A DNA stretch of 64,000 bases from Clostridium sp. OF09-36 (GCF_003481985.1 NZ_QUMD01000001.1:186001-250000); one strand, 5' to 3'; numbered from the stretch's first letter, positions 1 to 8,482 are shown. Program-made: numbers and translations. The notes: generated by a model not told the origin, from the letters alone.

Positions 1-26
1 CGCAAGTTCGAATCTTGTCGCCTCGA
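1..26 (+). tRNA. tRNA, 3' part only
   Basis: The window opens inside a tRNA. The T arm (stem 2-6 with 14-18 around a TTCGAAT loop), the 3' acceptor strand (19-25) and discriminator A26 are visible. The anticodon lies upstream, so the isotype cannot be read. It is followed after four bases by tRNA-Glu, so both are probably in one tRNA operon. Confidence 0.75.
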
Positions 27-30
27 TTCT

Positions 31-102
31 GGCCTCATGGTCAAGCGGTTAAGACGACGCCCTCTCACGGCGTAAACTCGGGTTCGATTCCCGATGAGGT
101 CA
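31..102 (+). tRNA. tRNA-Glu (anticodon CTC)
   Basis: Full cloverleaf of 72 nt. The acceptor stem is 31-37 with 95-101, the anticodon stem 57-61 with 69-73, and the anticodon CTC at 64-66 reads GAG. The T loop has the normal TTCGATT. CCA is not encoded. A terminator follows 25 bases later. Confidence 0.93.
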
Positions 103-126
103 TAGAATCAAGAATCAAAGCGAGAA

Positions 127-156
127 AACACCAGAGCAAATGCTCTGGTGTTTTTT
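127..156 (+). terminator. Terminator of the tRNA-Glu transcript
   Basis: Twelve-base inverted repeat (127-138 with 141-152) with a 2-base gap and a run of T, directly downstream of tRNA-Glu. The next 100 bases hold nothing I recognise. Confidence 0.85.
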
Positions 157-261
157 GTTTACTGCTCTCACTTCAAAACAAATATTCTCATACACTTCAT
201 GTATACAGCAATAAAATTTTTTCACTGAAACTTCCACTTGTGAAGATTATGAAGAGCACAC

Positions 262-312
262 AAAAAAGACGAGAAAACCTTCCATATAGGTAAAAGTTTT
301 CTCGTCTTTTTT
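262..312 (-). terminator. Terminator of tRNA-Gln, possibly bidirectional
   Basis: Seventeen-base perfect inverted repeat (about 262-279 with 296-312) with A-runs and T-runs at its two ends, so it can work on both strands. It sits just 3' of the minus-strand tRNA-Gln. Confidence 0.8.
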
Positions 313-316
313 GTAG

Positions 317-388
317 CTGGGCCAGCGGGATTCGAACCCTCGAGTGCAGGAGTCAAAGTCCTGTGCCTTACCGCTTGGCGATGGCCCA
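317..388 (-). tRNA. tRNA-Gln (anticodon TTG)
   Basis: Cloverleaf on the minus strand. Acceptor strands are TGGGCCA and TGGCCCA with discriminator G, the anticodon loop is CTTTGAC with anticodon TTG, and the T loop is TTCGAAT. It has its own promoter and terminator. Confidence 0.93.
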
Positions 389-417
389 ATGATTTATACG
401 AATATAAACGCCTGTCT

Positions 418-446
418 ATTATATCTGATTCCAGTCAAAAAAGCAA
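418..446 (-). promoter_or_regulatory. Promoter of tRNA-Gln
   Basis: On the minus strand, TTGCTT (446-441), a 17-base spacer and a perfect TATAAT (423-418), about 30 bases upstream of the mature tRNA. Confidence 0.7.
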
Positions 447-498
447 TAGCTTTGCATTCCAAATTCGGAAAATCCCCCTCCCGAAACCTTCGATTCAG

Positions 499-527
499 TT
501 GACGTGCCCCACGGAAAGAATTATAAT
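499..527 (+). promoter_or_regulatory. Promoter of trpS
   Basis: TTGACG (499-504), a 17-base spacer and TATAAT (522-527), 52 bases before the trpS start. The leader is too short for a T-box and no T-box motif is present. Confidence 0.85.
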
Positions 528-578
528 AGAAGAATCAGCGGCTGAGCCGCACAAAGAATAAAGGAGTCCATATCATTT

Positions 579-1640
579 ATGAAACAGATCATTCTGACCG
601 GCGACCGTCCTACCGGCCGCCTTCATGTTGGCCACTATGTTGGCTCATTAAAAGAGCGTGTCAGACTGCAGAACTCCGGCAAATTTGATGAAATCTACAT
701 CATGATCGCCGATGCGCAGGCTTTGACCGACAACGCAGAACACCCGGAGAAAGTCCGCGACAACATCATCCAGGTTGCGCTTGACTACCTAGCTTGCGGT
801 CTGGATCCGGAGAAATCCACTATTTTCATCCAGTCCATGGTTCCGCAGCTGACCGAGCTGAGCTTCTATTACATGAACCTGGTTACCGTTTCCCGCCTTC
901 AGAGAAACCCAACCGTAAAATCCGAAATCAAAATGCGTAATTTCGAGGCAAGCATCCCGGTCGGCTTCTTCACCTACCCGATCAGCCAGGCTGCAGACAT
1001 CACCGCATTCAAGGCAACCTCCGTACCGGCTGGCGAAGACCAGATGCCGATGATCGAGCAGTGCCGCGAGATCGTGCACAAATTCAACTCTGTATACGGT
1101 GAGACTCTGGTTGAGCCGCAGATCATCCTTCCGCAGAACCAGGCATGCCTGCGTCTGCCAGGTATCGATGGCAAGGCAAAAATGAGTAAATCCCTCGGAA
1201 ACTGCATCTACTTATCCGATGAGCCGGAGGATATCCGCAAAAAGATCATGTCCATGTTCACCGATCCGAACCACCTTCGTGTGGAAGATCCGGGACAGGT
1301 TGAGGGCAACCCGGTATTTATCTACCTCGATGCATTCTGCCGTCCGGAGCATTTCGCAGAGTTCCTGCCGGATTACAACAACCTGGACGAGCTGAAAGAC
1401 CACTACCGCCGCGGCGGCCTTGGCGATGTCAAGGTCAAGAAGTTCTTAAACAATGTGATCCAGGCTGAGCTGGCTCCGATCCGTGAGCGCAGAAAAGACT
1501 GGGAGCAGCGTCTTCCGGATGTTTACGACATTCTGGCAGAGGGCAGCAAGCGTGCAGAGGCAACTGCTGCAAAGACTCTGGCCGATGTACGCCACTCCAT
1601 GAAGATCGATTACTTCGAGAATGGAACATTGAGCAAATAA
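579..1640 (+). CDS. trpS: Tryptophanyl-tRNA synthetase
   Basis: Charges tRNA-Trp with tryptophan in the cytoplasm. It is a 353-residue class I synthetase, near the usual 330-350. The N-terminal GDRPTGRLHVGHYVGS carries the HIGH signature as HVGH. The second signature KMSKS follows in the middle (KAKMSKSLGN, about residue 208). The start is the ATG at 579, with AAGGAG twelve bases upstream. It is transcribed alone from the TTGACG/TATAAT promoter and ends at a terminator at 1705-1731. The family assignment is firm from the motifs. Unlike many clostridial aminoacyl-tRNA synthetase genes it shows no T-box leader. Confidence 0.97.
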   Translation: MKQIILTGDRPTGRLHVGHYVGSLKERVRLQNSGKFDEIYIMIADAQALTDNAEHPEKVRDNIIQVALDYLACGLDPEKSTIFIQSMVPQLTELSFYYMNLVTVSRLQRNPTVKSEIKMRNFEASIPVGFFTYPISQAADITAFKATSVPAGEDQMPMIEQCREIVHKFNSVYGETLVEPQIILPQNQACLRLPGIDGKAKMSKSLGNCIYLSDEPEDIRKKIMSMFTDPNHLRVEDPGQVEGNPVFIYLDAFCRPEHFAEFLPDYNNLDELKDHYRRGGLGDVKVKKFLNNVIQAELAPIRERRKDWEQRLPDVYDILAEGSKRAEATAAKTLADVRHSMKIDYFENGTLSK

Positions 1641-1704
1641 TCCGTGAAATAAGACTGGCAGGGTTCTGCAGCACAAAATATCACAAGACCCTGCCAGATA
1701 CACA

Positions 1705-1731
1705 AAAGGCCCTGAAGAACAGGGCTTTTTT
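1705..1731 (+). terminator. Terminator of trpS
   Basis: GCCCTG (1709-1714) pairs with CAGGGC (1720-1725), followed by six T. A second, longer-looped inverted repeat (CTGGCAGGGT at 1655-1664 with ACCCTGCCAG at 1688-1697) lies between this and the trpS stop and may add to termination. Confidence 0.8.
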
Positions 1732-1746
1732 GTTGCACAAATACGC

Positions 1747-1774
1747 AAAAAGCTCTGTTTTCCAGAGCTTTTTT
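1747..1774 (-). terminator. Terminator of tRNA-Leu, possibly bidirectional
   Basis: AAAAGCTCTG (1748-1757) pairs with CAGAGCTTTT (1763-1772), with A and T runs outside. It lies directly 3' of minus-strand tRNA-Leu and could also back up trpS termination. Confidence 0.75.
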
Positions 1775-1778
1775 GTTA

Positions 1779-1859
1779 TGCGGGCAACAGGACTTGAACC
1801 TGCACGTCGGTGACACCAGAACCTAAATCTGGCGCGTCTGCCAATTCCGCCATGCCCGC
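1779..1859 (-). tRNA. tRNA-Leu (anticodon TAG)
   Basis: Class II tRNA of 81 nt with a long variable arm. The acceptor is GCGGGCA with TGCCCGC, the anticodon loop is TTTAGGT with anticodon TAG, and the T loop is TTCAAGT. It is separated from the upstream tRNAs by a terminator, so it is probably transcribed partly or wholly on its own. I see no convincing promoter for it. Confidence 0.93.
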
Positions 1860-1956
1860 GGATATGAAATTGTCTGCCTCAAACTGCTGCAGTCTTCCTG
1901 ATATAATCAACTCTTTCAGGACTTCTTCACCGCACTTTGAGCAAATATCAGATTGT

Positions 1957-1990
1957 AAAAAATCCTTACGCATTGCTTGCATAAGGACTT
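1957..1990 (-). terminator. Terminator after tRNA-His
   Basis: On the minus strand AAGTCCTTA pairs with TAAGGATT around a 13-base loop, followed by a T-run. It ends the Pro-Gly-Arg-His tRNA operon ahead of tRNA-Leu. The 97 bases between it and tRNA-Leu hold no gene I can support. Confidence 0.75.
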
Positions 1991-1999
1991 AACAATCAG

Positions 2000-2074
2000 G
2001 GTGGATAGAGGGATTCGAACCCTCGGCCTCCAGAGCCACAATCTGGCGCGCTAACCAGCTGCGCTATACCCACC
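2000..2074 (-). tRNA. tRNA-His (anticodon GTG)
   Basis: Minus strand, with the typical extra G-1 paired to discriminator C73 and acceptor GTGGGTA with TATCCAC. The anticodon loop TTGTGGC has anticodon GTG. Fourth gene of the Pro-Gly-Arg-His operon. Confidence 0.93.
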
Positions 2075-2109
2075 ATTATGAAATTCATCTTTCACTTTCG
2101 TGAAAGAAA

Positions 2110-2183
<74 letters not shown>

Positions 2184-2209
2184 ACTTTTGAAAAGACTAG
2201 CTTTTCAAG

Positions 2210-2280
2210 AGCGGGTGATGGGAATCGAACCCACGTATCCAGCTTGGAAGGCTGGTGTTCTACCATTGAACTACACCCGC
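2210..2280 (-). tRNA. tRNA-Gly (anticodon TCC)
   Basis: Minus strand cloverleaf: acceptor GCGGGTG with CACCCGC, anticodon loop CTTCCAA with anticodon TCC, T loop TTCGATT. Confidence 0.93.
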
Positions 2281-2294
2281 GTATTCATTTTCAA

Positions 2295-2369
2295 TCGGGG
2301 TGACAGGATTCGAACCTGCGACCCCCTGGTCCCAAACCAGGTGCTCTAGCCAAGCTGAGCCACACCCCG
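2295..2369 (-). tRNA. tRNA-Pro (anticodon TGG)
   Basis: Minus strand cloverleaf: acceptor CGGGGTG with CACCCCG, anticodon loop TTTGGGA with anticodon TGG, T loop TTCGAAT. First gene of the tRNA operon. Confidence 0.93.
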
Positions 2370-2432
2370 GATCACTGAAAACCTGTTTGTTCTCCCGCGC
2401 TCTTTCGAGAGCCATCGAACAACGCGAGAGTA

Positions 2433-2461
2433 ATTATATAATACAGGTCTTATTTTGTCAA
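2433..2461 (-). promoter_or_regulatory. Promoter of the Pro-Gly-Arg-His tRNA operon
   Basis: Perfect consensus on the minus strand: TTGACA (2461-2456), 17-base spacer, TATAAT (2438-2433). It lies about 65 bases upstream of tRNA-Pro, as expected for a strong stable-RNA promoter. Confidence 0.88.
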
Positions 2462-2498
2462 CACTTTTTCAAAACTTTTTTTACATTTTTTTCTTACG

Positions 2499-2990
2499 CT
2501 AATCTCCCAGAAACATCAGATGATATTTCGCGGTTCCATCGTCTTCCAGATCCATGACAATATAAGAAGGCATTCTGCCCTCCTGGCGCGGATAAGACAG
2601 GCTTCCTGGGTTTAAGAGCGTGATCCCTTCCCGCTCTTCCAGATACGGACGGTGCGTGTGGCCGAACATGGCGATGTCGCAGCCCCGGTCGGATGCTTCC
2701 TCCCACAGCCGGTCCACATCCAGCGATACATTATAGTAATGACCGTGGGTCAGAAAAGCGCGGTGTGGTCCCAGATCCAGCTCAATCTCGCGGTCCAGCT
2801 TAGAAAAGAAGTCATTGTTGCCCTGAACCATCACAAGCTCACACCCCTCATTCAGCCAGTCTGCAATGACATATTCGCTTCCCTCCGCATCGCCTAAATG
2901 AATGAGCATGTCGAGCGGCTTCTCCTTCTCGATCACATCGTACAAATTTCCGTCTTTTCTGTGAGTATCGCTCACGATCAGTATCTTCAT
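2499..2990 (-). CDS. YfcE/MJ0936-type metallophosphoesterase
   Basis: 163-residue calcineurin-like phosphodiesterase of the YfcE/MJ0936 family, cytoplasmic. All metal-binding motifs are present: SDTHR near the N-terminus, HLGDAEG (about residue 32), QGNND (about 56), LTHGHYY (about 80) and FGHTHRP (about 107). The natural substrate is not fixed by sequence; family members hydrolyse model phosphodiesters. It is the last gene of a five-gene operon. Its ATG shares one base with the rdgB stop (TGATG), which suggests translational coupling. A paralogue stands first in the same operon (6500-7045). Confidence 0.9.
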   Translation of the reverse strand: MKILIVSDTHRKDGNLYDVIEKEKPLDMLIHLGDAEGSEYVIADWLNEGCELVMVQGNNDFFSKLDREIELDLGPHRAFLTHGHYYNVSLDVDRLWEEASDRGCDIAMFGHTHRPYLEEREGITLLNPGSLSYPRQEGRMPSYIVMDLEDDGTAKYHLMFLGD

Positions 2991-3600
2991 CAGGATTCCT
3001 CCTCAAAGTAATGCGCTAACTCCCGTTTCATTGCCTCCAACGCTTTCCCGCGGTGGCTGATCGCATTTTTCTGCTCCATGGTAGCTCCGCAGAGGTCATG
3101 CCAAATTCCGGCAGGTACAGGATCGGATCATAGCCAAAGCCGCCGCATCCGGCCGGCTTTTCAGCAATCTGTCCTTCCATCGCCGCCTCTGTGTGAAGCA
3201 CGCGTCCGTCCGGAAGCACCGCTGCAATGTTGCAGACAAAGCGGGCACTGCGCTCCTCTCCCTTCGCATCTGCAAGACGGTCAATGATATTCTGGTTTTT
3301 GATCTCATAGGAGGTATCCTCTCCCATATAGCGGGCAGAGTAGATGCCTGGCTCGCCGCCGATGTAATCTACCACGAGTCCGGAGTCATCGGCCAGCACA
3401 ATATCGCCGGTGCAGTTCCAGACTGCACGGGCTTTGATCTCAGCGTTTTCCGCAAAGGAAGTTCCATTTTCCACAATTTCCGGATTTGCTCCGGCTTCCT
3501 TCATGGATACCACTTCGCAGTCAAGATCTGCCATGATCTGGCGGATTTCTTTCATCTTTCCGGCATTGCCGGTCGCAAATACGATTCTGTGTTTTTTCAT
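2990..3600 (-). CDS. rdgB: XTP/dITP pyrophosphatase RdgB (HAM1 family), frame broken by one base
   Basis: Removes non-canonical purine nucleotides (dITP, XTP) from the nucleotide pool. The start is the ATG at 3600 with AAGGAG upstream, not an earlier ATG. N-terminal FATGNAGKMKEI binds the triphosphate, and LADDSGLVVD and FGYDPIL are family signatures. The reading frame breaks at 3082/3083, where one base is missing. After the break the minus strand continues in another frame with the conserved C-terminal SHRGKAL to a TGA at 2990. With the base restored the product has 203 residues, the normal size. All conserved parts survive, so this is probably a sequencing indel rather than decay. Confidence 0.88.
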
Positions 3601-3704
3601 GATATTCTCCTTATTTCTCCAGTCATTCCCATTCACGCGTCGGGAAATGTTCCAGCTCAATGTATGCTTTCAGGAATTTCTCCAACACTGCGCATGCTTT
3701 CCGA

Positions 3705-5312
3705 TTACTCCCATGCCGTGTATGCTTTCAGACAAAGATTGCAGGCCTGCTGCTCCTCCGCAGATTCCCACAGATCCCCGTCCGCGCTGATATAGCCCTC
3801 ACCATCGGTAAGATCAACCCGGCACCGTCCATCCTGCGAATCATACTCGATCGCCATAGGGTGGACTGCGCCCGGTGTTTTGAGCTCAACCAGCACGGCA
3901 AAACGTTTTCCCGGCTCAAGCTCCACCGGCTCTGCAAGCGGGATCGTATAATATCCCGCATAAGAAACACTTCCGTTTGTCGTTCCAAGCTTCTGCCGTT
4001 TCAAAGCTCTCCAGTCTGCATCAGACGGATGCTCCGGCACATTCTTTAGAATGCTGATCTCATACTCGGTATTCTGGCCAACTGCATAAAATCCTGCCGC
4101 CTGAACCTTCTGTGTTTTTCCAGCCGTCTGTTTTTTCTGTCCGTTCCCGGATTTTGAGTCTTTCTGAGCGTTCCCAGACTCCTGACTTTCCTGTTCGCTC
4201 GCAGTCGCCTGGTACACATTTGCCGCCCAGATCGTCTCACCTCCGTAGCCGATCTGTCCCAGCCAGCCGCAGAGATCACTCTGATAAATCTCATCATAAT
4301 TATCTGCCGGTTCTACGCCAGAATAAACCAGATTGGTTGCTCCCAGATTAGTATCATAATAGGAAACATAGAAAAACCCGTCTTTTCCGAATCCGGTTCC
4401 CCAGCTGTTTTCGCAGAGAAATGCACCGTTTTCCGGCGGCAGGGTTGTAAAATTTTCAGCCGGATAATCATCGTCCCAGCCCACGATCACCACGTCATGG
4501 TTGGGCTGCTGCGTCCCGGAATAATAATAAGCCCCGTTTTCCTTCTTATAATAACGGCTGTCCTGTGTCTGGCCCTGAAGCGTTGTGTAAAGGGCGCTCT
4601 GCACGCCTCCGGTCCGGTACACCGCCTCTTTGATGGCATCACGGTCATATTCCGGCAGAATCTGGATTTCCTGCACATGACAGACTGCCTTTAAGCCCTC
4701 CGGCGAAATGCCGTCCCCGTAAGGATCCTCCTCCTCCAGAACAGGTCCGCGCCAGGAAAGCAGGTATGCCATGGACATAATATAATCTCCGCCGCTCTTC
4801 TGGTCCAGAAGGAAATACGGATCGTGGGACATATGGTCCTCAGAAAAATCGTATGATTTGCCCGGCAACATGCTGCTTTCAAGTGACAAAAGCGATGCAA
4901 ATGCCCAGCAGGTGCCCAGGTCACCCTGATTTTTTACCGGGGCCGTGCGGCCATCAATACGCGCATCGTAACGGGAAGGGAGATCGCCTTTTTCCACCTT
5001 ATCCCCGTTTTCCAATGCACTCTGATCCGATAATTCTTTCTCCGTTTTATCTTCCGCTTTTTTCTCTGCCTTTGGTTCGATTCCCTGTTTGCCTGCCTTT
5101 GATTCGCTTTCCTGTTTACTTGTCTTTGATCCGCCTTCCTGCTTATCCGGCTTTCCCCGATTCTTCCACTGCGCCTGCCTCGACTCAAAAACACTTCCCG
5201 GTTCAGGCTTTGGCAATGCCTGGCATCCGCTTATGGAAGCAATGAATAAGAATGCGGCAAGCATCCCGCAGGTTTTTCTAAAACATTGTTTCAACTTGGT
5301 CTTTCTCCACAC
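3705..5312 (-). CDS. Papain-like (C1) cysteine peptidase lipoprotein
   Basis: Exported, lipid-anchored cysteine protease of 535 residues. The N-terminus has a signal with a lipobox-like ASISGC, then a charged Lys/Glu/Ser linker (about 40-105) made of imperfect short repeats (KQE, KAE). The peptidase domain follows: catalytic Cys in NQGDLGTCWAFA, His in NHDVVIVGWDDD, Asn in ENSWGTGFG. The C-terminal part (about 340-535) resembles the lectin-like domain often attached to clostridial C1 peptidases. The start at 5312 is a GTG that overlaps the stop of the upstream methyltransferase; a TTG 18 bases further in is the alternative. A Ser/Lys/Gln-rich insert sits at about 375-400. Substrate unknown. 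Confidence 0.82.
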   Translation of the reverse strand: MWRKTKLKQCFRKTCGMLAAFLFIASISGCQALPKPEPGSVFESRQAQWKNRGKPDKQEGGSKTSKQESESKAGKQGIEPKAEKKAEDKTEKELSDQSALENGDKVEKGDLPSRYDARIDGRTAPVKNQGDLGTCWAFASLLSLESSMLPGKSYDFSEDHMSHDPYFLLDQKSGGDYIMSMAYLLSWRGPVLEEEDPYGDGISPEGLKAVCHVQEIQILPEYDRDAIKEAVYRTGGVQSALYTTLQGQTQDSRYYKKENGAYYYSGTQQPNHDVVIVGWDDDYPAENFTTLPPENGAFLCENSWGTGFGKDGFFYVSYYDTNLGATNLVYSGVEPADNYDEIYQSDLCGWLGQIGYGGETIWAANVYQATASEQESQESGNAQKDSKSGNGQKKQTAGKTQKVQAAGFYAVGQNTEYEISILKNVPEHPSDADWRALKRQKLGTTNGSVSYAGYYTIPLAEPVELEPGKRFAVLVELKTPGAVHPMAIEYDSQDGRCRVDLTDGEGYISADGDLWESAEEQQACNLCLKAYTAWE

Positions 5313-6483
5313 TACTTGCGAAATTCTCCATCCGGCTTTCTTCTCGGCGGTTTCGGTCCAAGGAACTGATAAAAATAAGTCTTCATCATACCATTGTAGA
5401 TCTTACGGTTTTTATCTGCCTTGCGGCCCATATATTTTTCTACATCTTCATAAGAAGTGATGATAAATGCAGACCAGCTGTCCAATGCCTTAAAGCGGTC
5501 ACCGATCTGGGTATAGAGAGCCGGAAGATTTTTCTTATCTTCAATTCGCTCGCCATACGGCGGGTTTGTGATCAGGAAACCATATTTTTTCGGATGGCTC
5601 AGCTCTGCAACCGGACGCTGCTGGAAATGGATCATGTGCGCCACACCGGCAAGCTCTGCATTAGCTCTGGCTGCCTTGATGACCTCCGGATCCAGATCGT
5701 AGCCCTGGATGTCCACAGTCACGGTATCGTCCACCATCTCATGGGCCTCATCCATCGCCTCATACCAGCACTTGCGCGGGATGATCTGCTTCCAGTTTTC
5801 AGACAGAAAAGAGCGGTTCATACCCGGTGCCATGTTCGCTGCCATCATGGCTGCCTCAATCGGGAAGGTTCCGCTTCCGCAGAACGGGTCGACCAGAATA
5901 CGGTCTTTGTTCCACGGAGTCAGCATAATGAGAGCTGCCGCCAGTGTCTCCTCGATCGGAGCTTTACTGGTCATCTTGCGGTAGCCGCGCTTATGCAGGG
6001 ACTCTCCGGTGGTGTCCAGCGCCACTGTCACAATATCTTTATACAGAGATACCCTCACCGGATAATCTGCCCCGGTCTCCGGAATCACAGAAACCTCGTA
6101 CGCCTGCTTCATGCGGTCTACCATGGCCTTTTTCATAATAGACTGGATATCCGACGGGCTAAAGAGCTTACTCTTGATGGAATTGGCCTTCTTGACCCAG
6201 AAACGGCCATCCTGCGGGATGTACTCCTCCCACGGTAGCGCCTTGGTCTCCTGGAACAGCTCCTCAAAGGTTGTTGCCTTGAAGCTCCCACCTTTAACAG
6301 GATGCGCTCTGTCGTGCGCAGAAAAATGTTTGCCCGGCAAATAGCCTCCGCATCTCCCCAAAAGGTTACTTTTCCATCTTCCACCTGGGAAATCTCGTAG
6401 CCAAGATCCAGGATTTCTTTTTTCAATACTGCTTCCAGCCCAAAATGGCAAGGTGCAATCAGTTCATATACTTTTGTCGCCAT
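5312..6483 (-). CDS. THUMP-domain class I RNA methyltransferase (RlmL/YcbY-like), frame broken by one base
   Basis: SAM-dependent N2-guanine rRNA methyltransferase of the RlmL N-terminal-half type. The first part (from ATG at 6483) is ferredoxin-like plus THUMP (residues 1-160). The second part has VDPFCGSGTFPIEAA (SAM motif I) and TNPPYGERI, the catalytic NPPY of N-methyltransferases. One base is missing at 6286/6287. Frame one ends shortly after KVG and the rest continues in the next frame from SFKATTFEEL. Restored length is 390 residues, normal for Gram-positive members. It lies 16 bases after the YfcE gene and its stop overlaps the peptidase start, so it is in the operon. Confidence 0.87.
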
Positions 6484-6499
6484 ACCGTTCCTTTCCTAA

Positions 6500-7045
6500 T
6501 TAACCCAGTTTTGCCTCTTTGACTACATTTCCGTCAAAGTCGAAGATCTTAAAATCCTGGTCTTCCAGAATTGCATAAGTTGCCGGATTTCCACCCTTCG
6601 GGATGGAGGTGGAACCCGGATTTAAGATGTAATGTCCGTTCACCTTTTCTGCTTTCAGAAGATGAGTATGTCCATGTACCAGAATATCACCAGCTTTAAG
6701 CGGCGGCATCTGGTCCTGGTTGAACAGGTGTCCGTGGGTAGCAAAGAAGGTCAGGCCATTCAGCACCAGAATAGCATAATCTGCCATAACCGGGAACTCT
6801 AAAACCATCTGGTCCACCTCAGCCTCGCAGTTTCCGCGCACGGCAATGATCTCGTTCTTGTACTCATTTAACATAGCAATGACCTGCTTTGGCGCATACT
6901 CCTCTGGGAGATCATTGCGTGGTCCATGATATAAAAGGTCTCCAAGCAGGATCAGGCGCTCTGCGCCAGACTCGCGGTAAACCTCCAGAAGCTTTCTGCA
7001 GTAATGCGCAGAACCGTGAATATCAGATGCAAACATGTATTTCAT
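6500..7045 (-). CDS. yfcE: YfcE-type phosphodiesterase
   Basis: Manganese-dependent phosphodiesterase of the YfcE family, about 181 residues. Motifs: ASDIHGS, LLGDLLYHGPRN, VRGNCEAEVD, FATHGH and VHGHTHLL. I chose the ATG at 7045 because GAGG lies nine bases upstream; an in-frame ATG at 7060 has worse spacing. First gene of the operon behind the TTGACA promoter at 7084-7112. It is more like E. coli YfcE than the paralogue at 2499-2990 (GDLLYHGPRN and the HGHLFNQ region). The physiological substrate is unknown. Confidence 0.9.
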   Translation of the reverse strand: MKYMFASDIHGSAHYCRKLLEVYRESGAERLILLGDLLYHGPRNDLPEEYAPKQVIAMLNEYKNEIIAVRGNCEAEVDQMVLEFPVMADYAILVLNGLTFFATHGHLFNQDQMPPLKAGDILVHGHTHLLKAEKVNGHYILNPGSTSIPKGGNPATYAILEDQDFKIFDFDGNVVKEAKLG

Positions 7046-7083
7046 TGATTTTTTCCTCATCTTTCCTTGACATTAATACTGTT

Positions 7084-7112
7084 ATTTTATTACCCACCCA
7101 TAAACTTGTCAA
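7084..7112 (-). promoter_or_regulatory. Promoter of the yfcE-methyltransferase-C1-rdgB operon
   Basis: Minus strand TTGACA (7112-7107), 17-base spacer, TAAAAT (7089-7084), 40 bases before the yfcE start. Confidence 0.8.
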
Positions 7113-7184
7113 CGAATTACCCTATGTTTCGTATTTCTTGCATGTTACTGTTCACGCATGCGTGCCCGGCAATGGAAAATTTCC

Positions 7185-7493
7185 TCACTCCCACTCCAGG
7201 TATTTTCCGCGGTAGGCCTGGATCCCGCCGTATACATCAACCGCCTCGTATCCGAGCGAAGCCAGCCACCTTGCTGCCCGCATGCTGTTCGGTCCGTGAT
7301 AGCAGTATAAAACGATCAGGCGGTCCGTCGGAAGTTCCCGGACACGCTGTTTCAGTTCATTTGCCGGAATGTTTACCGCTCCCCGGATATGCGCTTTGCA
7401 ATATGCATCCGGATTCCTCATATCCACCAAAAACAGTGGTATTTCCCGGTCCAGATATTCATCCAGCTGTGCCCCGCTGATCAGATCCCACAT
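7185..7493 (-). CDS. Rhodanese-like domain protein
   Basis: 102-residue single rhodanese domain. The active-site cysteine lies in the loop LYCYHGPNS (about residue 65). FLVDMRNPDAYCKAHIRGA is the typical CH2A-like signature and GGIQAYRG the C-terminal one. Likely a cytoplasmic sulfurtransferase or persulfide carrier; the partner is not indicated by the neighbours. Transcribed on its own, with a possible promoter at 7530-7559. The sequence downstream to 7112 holds no obvious terminator. Confidence 0.85.
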   Translation of the reverse strand: MWDLISGAQLDEYLDREIPLFLVDMRNPDAYCKAHIRGAVNIPANELKQRVRELPTDRLIVLYCYHGPNSMRAARWLASLGYEAVDVYGGIQAYRGKYLEWE

Positions 7494-7529
7494 ACCGCCT
7501 ATCCCCCGCCTGTCCCTGCTTCTTACTGT

Positions 7530-7559
7530 ATCTTATGCAAGGGAACGGAATTTGGACAA
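7530..7559 (-). promoter_or_regulatory. Possible promoter of the rhodanese gene
   Basis: Minus strand TTGTCC (7559-7554), 18-base spacer, TAAGAT (7535-7530), about 37 bases before the start codon. Confidence 0.45.
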
Positions 7560-7682
7560 TCCGCAGCTGTACCGCCGACATTTTGGTACTATTGTTTACG
7601 CAGGCGTGTCCAGCAACGGGATCCTGACGCATCCCAGCGGAACTTTTTTGCTTCACAAGACTCAATTTCTGACAGAACAAGC

Positions 7683-7712
7683 AAAAGGAAGCCCCTTTCG
7701 AGACTTCCTTCC
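7683..7712 (-). terminator. Terminator of the TetR gene
   Basis: On the minus strand AGGAAGTCTC pairs with GGGGCTTCCT around a GAAA loop, followed by TTTT. It starts just after the TAG stop of the regulator. Confidence 0.7.
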
Positions 7713-8302
7713 TATTTTTTCTGAAATGACTGCAACGCATACCCGGTCATCTGTTTCAGGCGCTCGTCCAGCAAAAATACTTGTTCCGGCGGACACAGGC
7801 ACCATTCATACAAAACTCCCCGGAAAACAACAAACAGATATCCATTGATCTCTTTGGCAGAAGCATCTGTCTGCAGCTCACCTGCATCGATGGCCTTCTG
7901 GATCAGTTCCTGCATCCCCATATAAAGCCGGTCTCTATCATCGCTGTGCTTTCGCATCTGGAAGATGCGGTAGCAGGTAAATTCCCATCCGTCCGCCAAC
8001 ACTGCGGCAGATAACGTCTGTGCAAAAAACGTCCGGATCTTATCACAGTACGGTCCCTGTTCCTGTGCCCACTGATGCAGAAGCCTTCCCATTTCTATAT
8101 CGTGATCCTGATACAGCTGGTCGATCATGTCATCTTTTCCAGTAAAATAATGATAAAAGGTTCCAGTTGTACAGCCAGCCGCGGACGCAATCTCCCGGAC
8201 ACCGACATCGGATATCTTTTTTTCAGAAAATAGTTTTCCCGCTGCCTCTAACAGCTTTTCCCTGGATCGCCTGGCTTTTTCCTGCTGTCTGTCCTTGCTC
8301 AT
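7712..8302 (-). CDS. TetR/AcrR family transcriptional regulator
   Basis: About 196 residues. The N-terminal TetR DNA-binding domain (about 10-55) has the helix-turn-helix ISDVGVREIASAAGCTTGTF followed by YHYFTGKDDM. The C-terminal ligand-binding domain is not typed. The start is the ATG at 8302, eight bases after AGGAG; an ATG six bases upstream would have too short a spacing. It lies downstream of the membrane hydrolase on the same strand, with its own likely promoter. The hydrolase promoter carries palindromes of the size TetR dimers bind, so this protein probably represses that gene (inference). Confidence 0.9.
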   Translation of the reverse strand: MSKDRQQEKARRSREKLLEAAGKLFSEKKISDVGVREIASAAGCTTGTFYHYFTGKDDMIDQLYQDHDIEMGRLLHQWAQEQGPYCDKIRTFFAQTLSAAVLADGWEFTCYRIFQMRKHSDDRDRLYMGMQELIQKAIDAGELQTDASAKEINGYLFVVFRGVLYEWCLCPPEQVFLLDERLKQMTGYALQSFQKK

Positions 8303-8370
8303 CTGCATGTCTCCTGCTCAAACTAGATAAGATCGTAACCATATCACGACTGAATGCTTACGTAAAAAAC

Positions 8371-8399
8371 ATTATAATCCATTTTTCTATATTTGAAAA
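8371..8399 (-). promoter_or_regulatory. Promoter of the TetR gene
   Basis: Minus strand TATAAT (8376-8371) with TTTTCA 17 bases upstream (8399-8394). It is about 70 bases before the start codon. Confidence 0.5.
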
Positions 8400-8482
8400 G
8401 AAACGAAATTTCTATTTTGCCATGCATATCCTGCCTAAAGAACAATCTGTACGGAATCAGTGAGGCAAACAAAGCAGTGGCA

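Noticed and set aside
528..578. T-box or attenuator before trpS
   Set aside because: The leader is only about 50 bases with no T-box sequence or terminator.
1860..1982. Minus-strand ORF running from the terminator into tRNA-Leu, with a CxxC motif
   Set aside because: It starts inside a terminator stem, lacks a ribosome site and reads through a tRNA gene.
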